Assembly: GCA_019310745.1 (NCBI GenBank)
Contig: JAFDDS010000013.1
Location: forward strand, 1-8,519
Reading direction: 5' to 3'
DNA from: Deltaproteobacteria bacterium
GTDB taxonomy: Bacteria; Desulfobacterota; DSM-4660; Desulfatiglandales; B25-G16
Length of the DNA stretch: 8,519 nucleotides
Shown here: piece after piece, positions 1 to 6,904 of the stretch
How positions within the stretch are numbered: position 1 is the stretch's first letter
How the letters are laid out: the number at the start of each line of letters is the position of its first letter
Notes under the pieces: generated by a model
The model's input: the letters and a program-made list of their open reading frames with translations, nothing else
The model's database searches: none
What the model was told of the DNA's origin: nothing
Program-made: the position numbers and the translations under genes

Positions 1-881
1 TATTTTCTCAAAAAGGATACTATTCTGTGGTGATGAGACAATTAGCAACCAGGGTGCCAACTATTGAGGAAATGAAACTTCCGGATGCCTTCTACAAGAT
101 GACAGAGGTATTGAATGGCATAATCCTTGTTACCGGAGCTACCGGAAGTGGAAAGACGACATCTCTTGCTGCCTTTTTAAATGAAGTAAATGAAAAAAGA
201 TCAGCCCATGTTGTTACTCTGGAGGATCCGGTTGAATATATCCATTCCCAGAAAACTGCCACATTTAACCAGAGAGAACTGGGTACCGACTTTGATGAAT
301 TCGGCTCCGGACTAAGGGCTGCTCTGCGTCAGGCACCAAAGATCATCCTGGTAGGTGAAATGAGGGACGTGGAGACAGTAGAGATAGCCCTGTCTGCAGC
401 CGAGACCGGGCATCTTGTCTTGAGTACCCTTCACACAGTGGATGCAGGGCAAACAATAAACAGGATTATCGGTATGTTTGACACAGTTGAGGAAAAACAG
501 ATCAGAATTCGGCTGTCCGACACCATCAGATGGATAGTATGCCAACGGCTTATGCCTAAAATCCAAGGAGACCGTGTGGCCGCCTTTGAGATATTAGGTA
601 CAAACATGAGAGTAAAAGACCTTATCCTCCATGGCGAAACTGAGGAAAATACATTTTATGATATTATGGAAAATAGCCAGGCCTTTGGTATGATGACATT
701 TGATCAATGTATTGGAGATCACTATAAAGATGGTTTTATCACTGAAGAAACAGCTCTCGGCTATGCATCACATAAAGCAGTCGTCGGAAGGGAAATCGAT
801 TCCATCAAGGCAGCCAAGGGTGAAAAGACAACAGCTATAGAGGGCCTTGAGGTAGATAAGGAATACGGAAAAACAATATAA
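1..881 (+). CDS. PilT/PilU-family type IV pilus retraction ATPase (5' truncated by window edge)
   Basis: This cytoplasmic hexameric AAA-type ATPase would power type IV pilus retraction (twitching). The frame is open to base 3; the first codons read FSQKGYYS, matching the family's conserved segment before the nucleotide-binding core, so the true start lies outside the window and the GTG/ATG codons at 27-33 are internal. Counting from codon 27: Walker A GATGSGKT at 37-44, Asp box LEDPVEY at 65-71, Walker B with the catalytic Glu in ILVGEMRD at 107-114 (E111), His box GHLVLSTLHT at 128-137. The ATPase residues look intact. Two family signatures differ: the usual QDPD before Walker B is QAPK (102-105), and the AIRNL(I)RE-type motif of PilT is replaced by MRVKDLILHGE (194-204). 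With the GMMTFDQ C-terminal segment, this suggests PilU or another PilT paralogue rather than canonical PilT. The family call is secure; the paralogue assignment is inferred. Confidence 0.93.
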   Translation, partial: FSQKGYYSVVMRQLATRVPTIEEMKLPDAFYKMTEVLNGIILVTGATGSGKTTSLAAFLNEVNEKRSAHVVTLEDPVEYIHSQKTATFNQRELGTDFDEFGSGLRAALRQAPKIILVGEMRDVETVEIALSAAETGHLVLSTLHTVDAGQTINRIIGMFDTVEEKQIRIRLSDTIRWIVCQRLMPKIQGDRVAAFEILGTNMRVKDLILHGETEENTFYDIMENSQAFGMMTFDQCIGDHYKDGFITEETALGYASHKAVVGREIDSIKAAKGEKTTAIEGLEVDKEYGKTI

Positions 882-935
882 TGATCAATGCCTCATCTTA
901 TTATGGAGTACCTACCTAAAACAGGAGAGTAAGTT

Positions 936-1568
936 ATGGATGTGACATGCGATTCATGTGGGGCGGCATTCAAGATACCGGATGAAAAGTTGCCACCCAA
1001 TCAAGCGGTAAGCATTGCCTGCCCAAAGTGTAAGGGTAAAATAACGGTAGATACACGGAAGCCTGATAAGAATATAGTTTCAAGGGAAACAGATGAACGT
1101 GAGCAAAACAGCAGCCCCCTTGAGCTCTTTGAGGAAGGAACCAGATTGGCTCTTGTGTTGCATGGAGATGATGGGCAAATAAAGGATATTAGTTCTGTTT
1201 TAGAGAAATTATCATACAAACCTATTGTAGCCCCATCGATACAAGATGCAATGGGGAAACTCCGCCTTCATCACTTTGATCTGATTATCCTTTCTGATGG
1301 TTTTGGTGGGCAGAGCCTTGAAGGCAGCCCGGTAACTCATTATCTGAATCATCTTTCTATGAGCATAAGAAGAAAGGTCTTTCTGGCTCTGGTAAGCGAC
1401 AAATTCAAGACTATGGATAATATGATGGCCTTTACATTAAGCGCTAATCTTGTAATACACCCTACTGATCTTTCCAAGTTACGCCTTATACTCACCAAGA
1501 CCATTCCTGATCATGAAAAGTTCTATAAGATATTTACGGATACCCTTAAGGAGACAGGCAAGGAATAA
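936..1568 (+). CDS. zinc-ribbon (MJ0042-type) protein with degenerate receiver-like domain
   Basis: A 210-residue soluble protein with two recognisable parts. Residues 1-40 form an MJ0042-type zinc ribbon with paired cysteines C5/C8 and C29/C32 and the typical FKIPDEKLP segment between them. After a hydrophilic linker (about 41-66), residues 68-190 have the alternating beta/alpha pattern of a CheY-like receiver: LALVLHGDD (D78, D79 as acidic pair), FDLIIL followed by S120-D121, the beta-4 Ser at S154, then LVIHPTDLSKL. The phosphoacceptor position reads Ser with Asp shifted by one, and the conserved Lys of the KP motif is His175, so phosphotransfer is doubtful. AGGAGA at 922-927 supports the ATG. 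It lies 54 bp after the PilT/PilU gene on the same strand and is probably co-transcribed, hinting at a link to pilus or surface behaviour. No exact function is recognised. Confidence 0.85.
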   Translation: MDVTCDSCGAAFKIPDEKLPPNQAVSIACPKCKGKITVDTRKPDKNIVSRETDEREQNSSPLELFEEGTRLALVLHGDDGQIKDISSVLEKLSYKPIVAPSIQDAMGKLRLHHFDLIILSDGFGGQSLEGSPVTHYLNHLSMSIRRKVFLALVSDKFKTMDNMMAFTLSANLVIHPTDLSKLRLILTKTIPDHEKFYKIFTDTLKETGKE

Positions 1569-1622
1569 CAAATCAACACCCAGGGGACATGGTTTTTCCA
1601 GGACGCAATAAAAAAGAGTCGT

Positions 1623-4600
1623 TTAACCCTTCCTGTATGAAACCCTGTTCACAATGCTGTAGACAATAGGAATAATAAATAAGGTAAGAAAGGTAGAAAA
1701 AAGCAACCCTGAAGCTACCGCTACAGCCATGGGTGATCTCAGTTCCGCTCCTTCCGTATGGCTTAAGGCCATTGGAAGCATTCCAAGGATGGTAGTAATG
1801 GCAGTGACCAGAATAGGGCGAACCCTCACTGATGCCCCTTCCACAATAGCTGCTCCAAATTCAATCCCGCTCTTTTTTAATCTATTGATATAGTCTATCA
1901 TAACAATAGCATTATTCACCACTATGCCTGTGAGTATCAAAACCCCCATGAGAGCTGGCACGGAGAGGGTCTTTCCAAAACCATAGAGGCCAAAGACCAC
2001 ACCGATAAATGCCAAGGGAACAGTAAACATGATGACAAAGGGTGTCACAAGTGATTCAAATTGGGCTGCCATTATCATATAGACCAACAAAATAGCGATA
2101 AGTAACGACCACGAAAGTGAAGAGAAGGCCTCCTGCATATCCTCGTAGCGCCCCCCAAATTTCACAAAATATCCCTCGGGAAGCCTTATTGTGGCCACCT
2201 TCTCTTTGATGTCTTTTACAATGCTGCTCAAGTCTCTTCCAAAATAATTTCCCTTTACCGTAACCTTTCTTTCTTGATCCTCCCTGGTTATCTCAACCGG
2301 TCCTTTTCCATACCCGATCTCTGCCACCTGATAAAGGGGTATCTGAGGGCCTAAAGGAGAGGAGATATTAATATTGCGTATGTCGCTCACAGAGTTTCGG
2401 TCAAGATCCTGAAGCCTTACCCTGAGATCATATTCATCACCTGCTATTCGATATCTGCTGGCCACTATTCCAAGAAATGCCTCTTTTACCGTCCTGCCGA
2501 TCGTACCAACCGTGAGCCCTAACCGTGATGCCTTTTCTCTGTCTACCTTTATCTGGATTTCTGGCTTGACAGACTTAAGGCTCAGCTCAATATCTTTGAA
2601 CCCAGGGATATCCTTGCAGTTTTCTGCAATGGATGTGCTGATTTCCTTAAGAATTGAAAGGTTTTTACCAAAGACCTTAATCTCGATCGGTGATTCTCCT
2701 CCACCGCCCATCATAATTTCACCGATATCTATAAAATTGAATTCGGCATCCTGTACCTTTGGAAGTCTCCCGCGTATTGCATCTGTTATTTCATCTGATG
2801 ATCGAACCCTTTCCTCTTTATCAACAAGCTTAACCATTATCTCGGCCTCACTCACATCTGCTGCCCCCAAACCCCAGGCAAGATCCATCTTGGTCACCTC
2901 AGAAAGACCAATAAATGGCGTGATATACAGGGTCTCAGGTTGGGCAAGCACTACATCTTCAATCTGTTTGATTACCCTGTTGGTTTCCTCCAGGTTGGTG
3001 CCTACCGGCATCTTTGCCATCATGGATAATATTGGCATATCCTGTTTTGGCATAAACTCCATGCCTAAACGTGGGACCATAGAGATTGTTCCGACAATGA
3101 GGAGAGCAGTGGCACCGAGGACTGTCTTCCTGTGCCTGAGGGCAAAAACAAGGGATCTCCTGTACATATTCCTGACAGGCTCAAACCTACTCTTCACAGG
3201 TTCTCGTCCTTCGTTATTGTTTCTTTTTCCTCTCAAGATGCTGGAGGCAACCATGGGCACTATGGTAAGGGACACAAATAAAGATGCCAGCAGTGCCAGA
3301 CATACCGTTATCGCTAATGGGCGTGAGAGTTTTCCTGCTATCCCTGATGTCAACACCATGGGTAAAAACACAGCCATAGTTGTCAAGGTTGATGCCGTTA
3401 TAGCCATTCCAACCTCTGTTGCCCCAGCCTTTGCAGCCTCAGCTCTGCTCTCACCTAATTCATCTAAGTGCCGAAAGGTATTCTCTATGACCACCACCGC
3501 ATTATCAACCAGCATACCAATCCCTAAGGCCAGACCACCGAGTGTCATGATATTAAAGGTATAATCCAAGGCATAAATACCCATAAAGGTAGTAACCACA
3601 GAAAGCGGTATAGCCAGGGATATAATCAAGGTCGGCCTCCAATTGCCAAGGAAAAGAAGGATAACCATAATGGCCAGGATAGCCCCCTCAATTGCATTGA
3701 AATTTGTTCTCTTCACCACCTTCTTGATAATCCTGGAATGATCTATTATCGCATGAAATTTTACCCCTTCTGGAATCTCTGCCCTCATCTCTTGAATAGC
3801 GTTTTTTACCCTGTCGATAACCTTTACGGTATTTGCACCTGACTGTTTAAGGACCATCATTACTAACGAATCTTTCTTATTGGTCCTGGAATAATTTCGA
3901 ATCTCTTTATGTGTATCCTTGACAGTTGCGATATCTTTAATATATATGGGCGTGTCACCTTTGATAGCAACAATAGTATTAGCAATGGGTGCAAGGGACT
4001 TATACTCACCCAGGGTTCTTACCAGATACTCGGTATAGCCCTTGCTCACATGCCCTGCTGAGATATTCAGATTCTCTCTTTTTAGTGTCTCGATAACCTG
4101 GCTGATAGAAAGATTATAGGCGCTCAATCTATCCCTATCAACAAAGACATTTATCTCTCGTTCCAGCCCTCCTGAGATCCAACAGCTTGCTACCCCATCC
4201 AACCGCTCAATCCTGGTTTTAATATTATCTTTCACATATTGCCTGAGTTTGATCGTATCCTCCATTCCGGTGATACCGTAAAAAAGGATAGGCATGTCAG
4301 ACATGTTAAATTTAACCACCATGGGGCTGTCTGCATCCTCAGGAATGAGGTCCGCTAGCCAGGAGATCTTGTCCCGAACATCCTGGGCTGCAAAGTCAAG
4401 CAAGGTGCCCCATTCAAATTCCACCATTACCACAGATACGCCTTCCTTCGATATCGATCTGACAGTGCTCACCCGCTTGACCGTGCTAATCGCCTCTTCT
4501 ATGGGTCTGGTGACCAGGTTTTCAATATCTTCGCTCGCTACGCCTTCATAGGTGGTAATAACAGATACAAAGGGGTACTCCAGGTCAGGCATCATATCAA

Positions 4601-4700
4601 TACCAACCCTGGTAAAGGAAATGATGCCAAACAGGCACACAATCAGCGTCAACATAAGAACAGTAATCTTTCGGTTCACAGAAAATGCTGGAATATTCAT
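1623..4700 (-). CDS. RND-family efflux transporter permease (AcrB/HAE1-like)
   Basis: A 1025-residue inner-membrane proton-driven efflux pump subunit, full length for the AcrB/HAE1 group. It shows the expected twofold layout: TM1 (about 11-30), large periplasmic loop (32-335) with the GIDMMPDLEYP entry motif, TM2-6 (336-490), TM7 (about 526-545), second periplasmic loop (547-860) and TM8-12 (862-1018). TM4 carries GMLVDNAVVVIEN (D399-N400) and TM10 carries GIVVNNAIVMIDY (N929-N930). Relative to the AcrB relay D407/D408/K940, only the first Asp is retained; D-N/N-N is common in some RND subfamilies, so this is a subfamily trait rather than evidence of inactivity. The substrate cannot be read; the overall sequence is HAE1-like rather than CusA-like metal type. 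The ATG directly follows the adaptor's TAG with no gap, and GAGAGGGA inside the adaptor's 3' end serves as RBS, indicating translational coupling. It faces the zinc-ribbon gene convergently. Confidence 0.95.
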   Translation of the reverse strand: MNIPAFSVNRKITVLMLTLIVCLFGIISFTRVGIDMMPDLEYPFVSVITTYEGVASEDIENLVTRPIEEAISTVKRVSTVRSISKEGVSVVMVEFEWGTLLDFAAQDVRDKISWLADLIPEDADSPMVVKFNMSDMPILFYGITGMEDTIKLRQYVKDNIKTRIERLDGVASCWISGGLEREINVFVDRDRLSAYNLSISQVIETLKRENLNISAGHVSKGYTEYLVRTLGEYKSLAPIANTIVAIKGDTPIYIKDIATVKDTHKEIRNYSRTNKKDSLVMMVLKQSGANTVKVIDRVKNAIQEMRAEIPEGVKFHAIIDHSRIIKKVVKRTNFNAIEGAILAIMVILLFLGNWRPTLIISLAIPLSVVTTFMGIYALDYTFNIMTLGGLALGIGMLVDNAVVVIENTFRHLDELGESRAEAAKAGATEVGMAITASTLTTMAVFLPMVLTSGIAGKLSRPLAITVCLALLASLFVSLTIVPMVASSILRGKRNNNEGREPVKSRFEPVRNMYRRSLVFALRHRKTVLGATALLIVGTISMVPRLGMEFMPKQDMPILSMMAKMPVGTNLEETNRVIKQIEDVVLAQPETLYITPFIGLSEVTKMDLAWGLGAADVSEAEIMVKLVDKEERVRSSDEITDAIRGRLPKVQDAEFNFIDIGEIMMGGGGESPIEIKVFGKNLSILKEISTSIAENCKDIPGFKDIELSLKSVKPEIQIKVDREKASRLGLTVGTIGRTVKEAFLGIVASRYRIAGDEYDLRVRLQDLDRNSVSDIRNINISSPLGPQIPLYQVAEIGYGKGPVEITREDQERKVTVKGNYFGRDLSSIVKDIKEKVATIRLPEGYFVKFGGRYEDMQEAFSSLSWSLLIAILLVYMIMAAQFESLVTPFVIMFTVPLAFIGVVFGLYGFGKTLSVPALMGVLILTGIVVNNAIVMIDYINRLKKSGIEFGAAIVEGASVRVRPILVTAITTILGMLPMALSHTEGAELRSPMAVAVASGLLFSTFLTLFIIPIVYSIVNRVSYRKG

Positions 4701-5861
4701 CTATTCCCTCTCGACTCGTACCGTTGTGTTATTCGCCATTCCATAGTGCCCTTCAATAACAACCTCCTCTCCCTCTTTTACGCCATCAATCAACTCAATC
4801 TCTCGTTCATTGGTAATGCCTGCGGTAACTATCCGCAACCTCACGGTAGTGCCTTCAATCACAAATACAACGGCTCTGCCTTCCCTTTTCATTACCGATT
4901 TGAACGGAACAATAAGGGCGCTTTTATGTATCGTAGGGTAAATTGTTACCCTGGCAAACATTCCGGGCTTTAATCTATGATCCTTATTAGGGATTTCAAC
5001 CTTTACTGTAAATGCCCTGCTCACAGGGTCTACCATAGGGATTTTCGTCGAAACCGTACCTTTGAAAATACTACTTGGGTAGGTATCGACCGTAATATCG
5101 ACAGGGTTTCCAATGTGTATGCGAGCTATATGAATCTCGGGCAGGCCAATCTCTGTCTTTACCTTGTCTATATTCATCATTAAAAAAAGAGGGCTTGGGG
5201 GCATGGTGGAGACAAACTCCCCCTGATTAATGAATCTTTTCACTATCAGACCGGAAAATGGGGCAATAATTACTGTATCACTGAGTTTTTGTTCTGCCAT
5301 TGCCAGGTTTTCCCTTGTACTTAAAATCTGGGCCCTGATTACTTCCATCCCGATCACAGCCATTGAATAGGCCGTGTCAATATCGTCGTATTTCTGCTGA
5401 GAAATCACATTTTTTTTCAAAAGGTGGGCCAGCCGTTCCTTTTCTTTTTGTAAATTTTCTCCCTTCACTTCTGCCTCTTTTAGTTGCGCCTCGGCAACCC
5501 TGACCGCTGCCTGGCCCTGCCGTACAGCAATGAGCAAATTTTTTTGATCCAACTGGACCAAGGGCTGTCCCTTTTGTACCGTATCCCCTTCATCCACATA
5601 CACTATGTCTATAGTTCCGGAAATTTTCGGGCCAATCTTTGATTCGTATTCAGGAAATATCGTTCCGGTAGCTACAAGAGGAACAGAAATGTCCCCTCTC
5701 TTTACTGTGACAACCTTTACAGCTGGTGACTCGACTATTTTACTACCAGGAGGGGTAATCTTCTCTTCAGAATCGGAATTCTGACAAGCATACATCAAAA
5801 GGGCTAATCCAAGTACTATCCAAATAAAAATATAACGCTTAGAGACCATATCTCGCTCCAT
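4701..5861 (-). CDS. RND efflux periplasmic adaptor (HlyD/AcrA-type membrane fusion protein), probable lipoprotein
   Basis: The periplasmic adaptor linking the downstream RND pump to an outer-membrane channel. Numbered from the longest start (386 aa): hydrophobic segment 11-25 ending LLMYAC, a slightly atypical lipobox with C26; split lipoyl domain at about 68-105 (GPKISGTIDIVYVDEGDTVQKGQPL) and 195-218 (APFSGLIVKRFINQGEFV); coiled-coil alpha-hairpin about 106-193; beta-barrel about 228-310 including VDPVSRAFTVKVEI and LKPGMFARV; membrane-proximal domain about 315-385. The start is ambiguous. The ATG at 5861 has only weak upstream pairing, while the in-frame ATG at 5849 (Met5) is preceded by GGAG at 6-base spacing, so 5849 may be the real start (382 aa), giving a tidy MVSKRY signal peptide. 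The residue after the lipobox Cys is Gln, not the Asp that in E. coli retains lipoproteins in the inner membrane. It is first in the operon, and its stop abuts the pump's start. Confidence 0.93.
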   Translation of the reverse strand: MERDMVSKRYIFIWIVLGLALLMYACQNSDSEEKITPPGSKIVESPAVKVVTVKRGDISVPLVATGTIFPEYESKIGPKISGTIDIVYVDEGDTVQKGQPLVQLDQKNLLIAVRQGQAAVRVAEAQLKEAEVKGENLQKEKERLAHLLKKNVISQQKYDDIDTAYSMAVIGMEVIRAQILSTRENLAMAEQKLSDTVIIAPFSGLIVKRFINQGEFVSTMPPSPLFLMMNIDKVKTEIGLPEIHIARIHIGNPVDITVDTYPSSIFKGTVSTKIPMVDPVSRAFTVKVEIPNKDHRLKPGMFARVTIYPTIHKSALIVPFKSVMKREGRAVVFVIEGTTVRLRIVTAGITNEREIELIDGVKEGEEVVIEGHYGMANNTTVRVERE

Positions 5862-5875
5862 AGCTCGAAGAAATT

Positions 5876-5896
5876 GTTAATAACTCTAACATGTTA
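5876..5896. promoter_or_regulatory. candidate operator: palindrome over the efflux transcription start
   Basis: TAACATGTTA at 5887-5896 is a perfect 10-bp palindrome, next to a second small dyad GTTA-A-TAAC at 5876-5884. Both lie at or just downstream of the predicted transcription start of the efflux operon, where TetR/MarR-type repressors of RND operons commonly bind. No regulator gene lies in the window. Short AT-rich dyads occur by chance, so this is inference. Confidence 0.3.
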
Positions 5897-5925
5897 TGGT
5901 ACGTATTTGTCATCCTTTCTGTCAA
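5896..5925 (-). promoter_or_regulatory. candidate sigma70-type promoter of the efflux operon
   Basis: On the minus strand a perfect -35 TTGACA (5920-5925) is followed after 18 bp by TACCAT (5896-5901), a 4/6 match to TATAAT. Transcription would begin near 5888, about 27-40 bp before either candidate start of the adaptor gene. The -10 is weak, so the call rests mainly on the -35 and position. Confidence 0.45.
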
Positions 5926-6041
5926 GATATTTAGAGGGTCACGAACTTTGAAAATATATGATTTACTGTAAAGGCGTGGATTACATAAAATGGGAGGTGT
6001 TTACATTCAAGACTGGAAAAAAAGATTAATTATCTTTGCCC

Positions 6042-6084
6042 GATAGAGCTGATGGTTTTCGTGTGTCTCGAAAACTTGCCTATC
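6042..6084. repeat. nested inverted repeat (possible RNA hairpin)
   Basis: The outer arms GATAGAGC (6042-6049) and GCCTATC (6078-6084) pair with one bulged A. Inside, GTTTTCG (6055-6061) and CGAAAAC (6069-6075) pair perfectly over 7 bp with a 7-base loop. No clear promoter or U-tract flanks it on the plus strand. On the minus strand it is followed within about 25 bases by an AT-only dyad and a run of seven T, weakly terminator-like. Function unknown. Confidence 0.35.
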
Positions 6085-6326
6085 TCCTTTTCTGCCATAT
6101 CTTTTGGATGACATTTTTTGTGAAATAGAATAGATTGCTATATTCAGTTAAGATATGCGTGTTCTGTGCGAATTGAATAGCGCTTTCTGTGCATCACAAA
6201 CCTGATCCAGTAACTTCATATCACACACTCTATTTCAGTATTTTTCGATTCTAATATTGCAACTATTTTAGATTAAGACACTTAATTTATTAATTAATTT
6301 CAATATAAATTTCAATTTGCCGTATT

Positions 6327-6358
6327 ATAAGGCTGCAAACGGGCAGTATAATCCTTAT
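6327..6358 (+). repeat. imperfect hairpin with embedded TATAAT, ending at the cassette boundary
   Basis: ATAAGGCTGC (6327-6336) pairs with GCAG (6343-6346) and CCTTAT (6353-6358), leaving TATAAT (6347-6352) as a one-sided bulge. The second arm ends exactly before GTTCGGT. The TATAAT could act as a -10 for the next gene, but no good -35 sits 16-18 bp upstream (the nearest, TTGCCG at 6317-6322, is 24 bp away). Confidence 0.35.
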
Positions 6359-6359
6359 G

Positions 6360-6904
6360 TTCGGTGGACAAAAATAGGATGAACTTCGACATTCAAAATC
6401 TATTAGCTGATTTTAAACAAGTTGCCAGGCTTGCAGGTGTTACTATTACAGAACGTGATATTACAATTGAAAAGTTATTGGCCCCACATATTCCACCAAA
6501 CAACCTTCCGGCTGGAAAAATGGCAGTATATGTGTTCACTTATAACTATAAGTGTTTGAAAGTCGGAAAGGTTGGACCAAGAAGCAAGGCTCGATATACG
6601 AGCCAGCATTATAACCCCAAGAGCTCTCAGAGTAGCCTCGCCAAATCAATATTAAAAAGCAAAAAGGATTTTGGTAGTTATGAACTAACCGAAATTACTG
6701 TAGGGGATTGGATTAAAAGGAATACCGACAGGCTAAACTTTCTTGTCAATGAAGCACTCGGCGTTCCAGTGTTAACATTGCTTGAGTCATCTCTCCAGTG
6801 TAGGTTGCGACCAAGGTTTGAAGGTTTTGCGAGCCAACGATAAAGCACCACCGAACCAGTCACTGCTGAGGGACGCTCGTAAACTAGCGCCCCTCAGCTC
6901 AGCG
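6360..6904 (+). mobile_element. integron-type gene cassette (putative), carrying a GIY-YIG-like gene
   Basis: GTTCGGT at 6359-6365 is the exact reverse complement of ACCGAAC at 6850-6856, six bases after the single gene's stop codon. In an integron cassette the sequence after the G of GTT (here from 6360) and the attC's left core pair in this way, because both ends join in the circular cassette. The gene starts within 20 bp of the left end, reads toward the attC and is followed by almost no spacer, all typical of cassettes. The implied unit is 545 bp. No integrase gene and no second attC are found, so this would be an orphan cassette, possibly inserted at a secondary site. The core AAC/GTT triplets fit, but the base before AAC is G rather than the classical pyrimidine. 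Confidence 0.55.
6379..6843 (+). CDS. small GIY-YIG-like nuclease family protein
   Basis: A 154-residue soluble protein from the ATG at 6379. An in-frame GTG at 6364 would add five residues, but it overlaps the cassette's left core, so the ATG is preferred; GGTGGA at 6363-6368 may be a weak RBS. After a helical N-terminal part (about 1-44), the segment MAVYVFTYNYKCLKVGK resembles the 'GIY' and 'YIG' strands of GIY-YIG nucleases, followed by conserved-looking ARYTSQHY with a candidate catalytic Arg, and a late Glu in LLESSLQCRLRP that could be the metal-binding Glu. The canonical GIY and YIG tripeptides are VYV and KVG here. The protein resembles short stand-alone GIY-YIG-family proteins without an extra DNA-binding domain. 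It is the only gene of the putative cassette. Substrate and role (defence, DNA repair or host-unrelated cargo) are unknown, and activity is inferred from the fold signature only. Confidence 0.75.
   Translation: MNFDIQNLLADFKQVARLAGVTITERDITIEKLLAPHIPPNNLPAGKMAVYVFTYNYKCLKVGKVGPRSKARYTSQHYNPKSSQSSLAKSILKSKKDFGSYELTEITVGDWIKRNTDRLNFLVNEALGVPVLTLLESSLQCRLRPRFEGFASQR

Larger units (their letters stand above)
5862..6358. other. about 500-bp AT-rich intergenic region
   Basis: No convincing gene lies between the efflux adaptor start and the cassette-like segment. The stretch holds the efflux promoter/operator at its left end, a nested hairpin (6042-6084), an AT-only dyad AAAGAT/ATCTTT (6021-6037) next to a homopolymer run, a pair of AATTTCAAT direct repeats 12 bp apart (6296-6304, 6308-6316), and a hairpin ending at the cassette boundary (6327-6358). 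Short frames on both strands lack ribosome binding sites. Confidence 0.6.

Noticed and set aside
1569..1622. Bidirectional terminator between the convergent zinc-ribbon and RND genes
   Set aside because: The 54-bp gap has no GC-rich stem followed by a T-run on either strand.
2512..3564. Long plus-strand open frame (about 350 codons) inside the RND pump gene
   Set aside because: It lies wholly antisense to a strongly conserved pump gene, is Ser/Ile/Thr-rich as antisense frames are, and shows no recognisable domain.
5990..6046. Plus-strand 18-codon frame starting ATGGGAGG
   Set aside because: No ribosome binding site and too short to support.
6007..6114. Minus-strand 35-codon frame with a protein-like translation in the intergenic gap
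   Set aside because: No ribosome binding site, very short, and it coincides with a hairpin; no family recognised.
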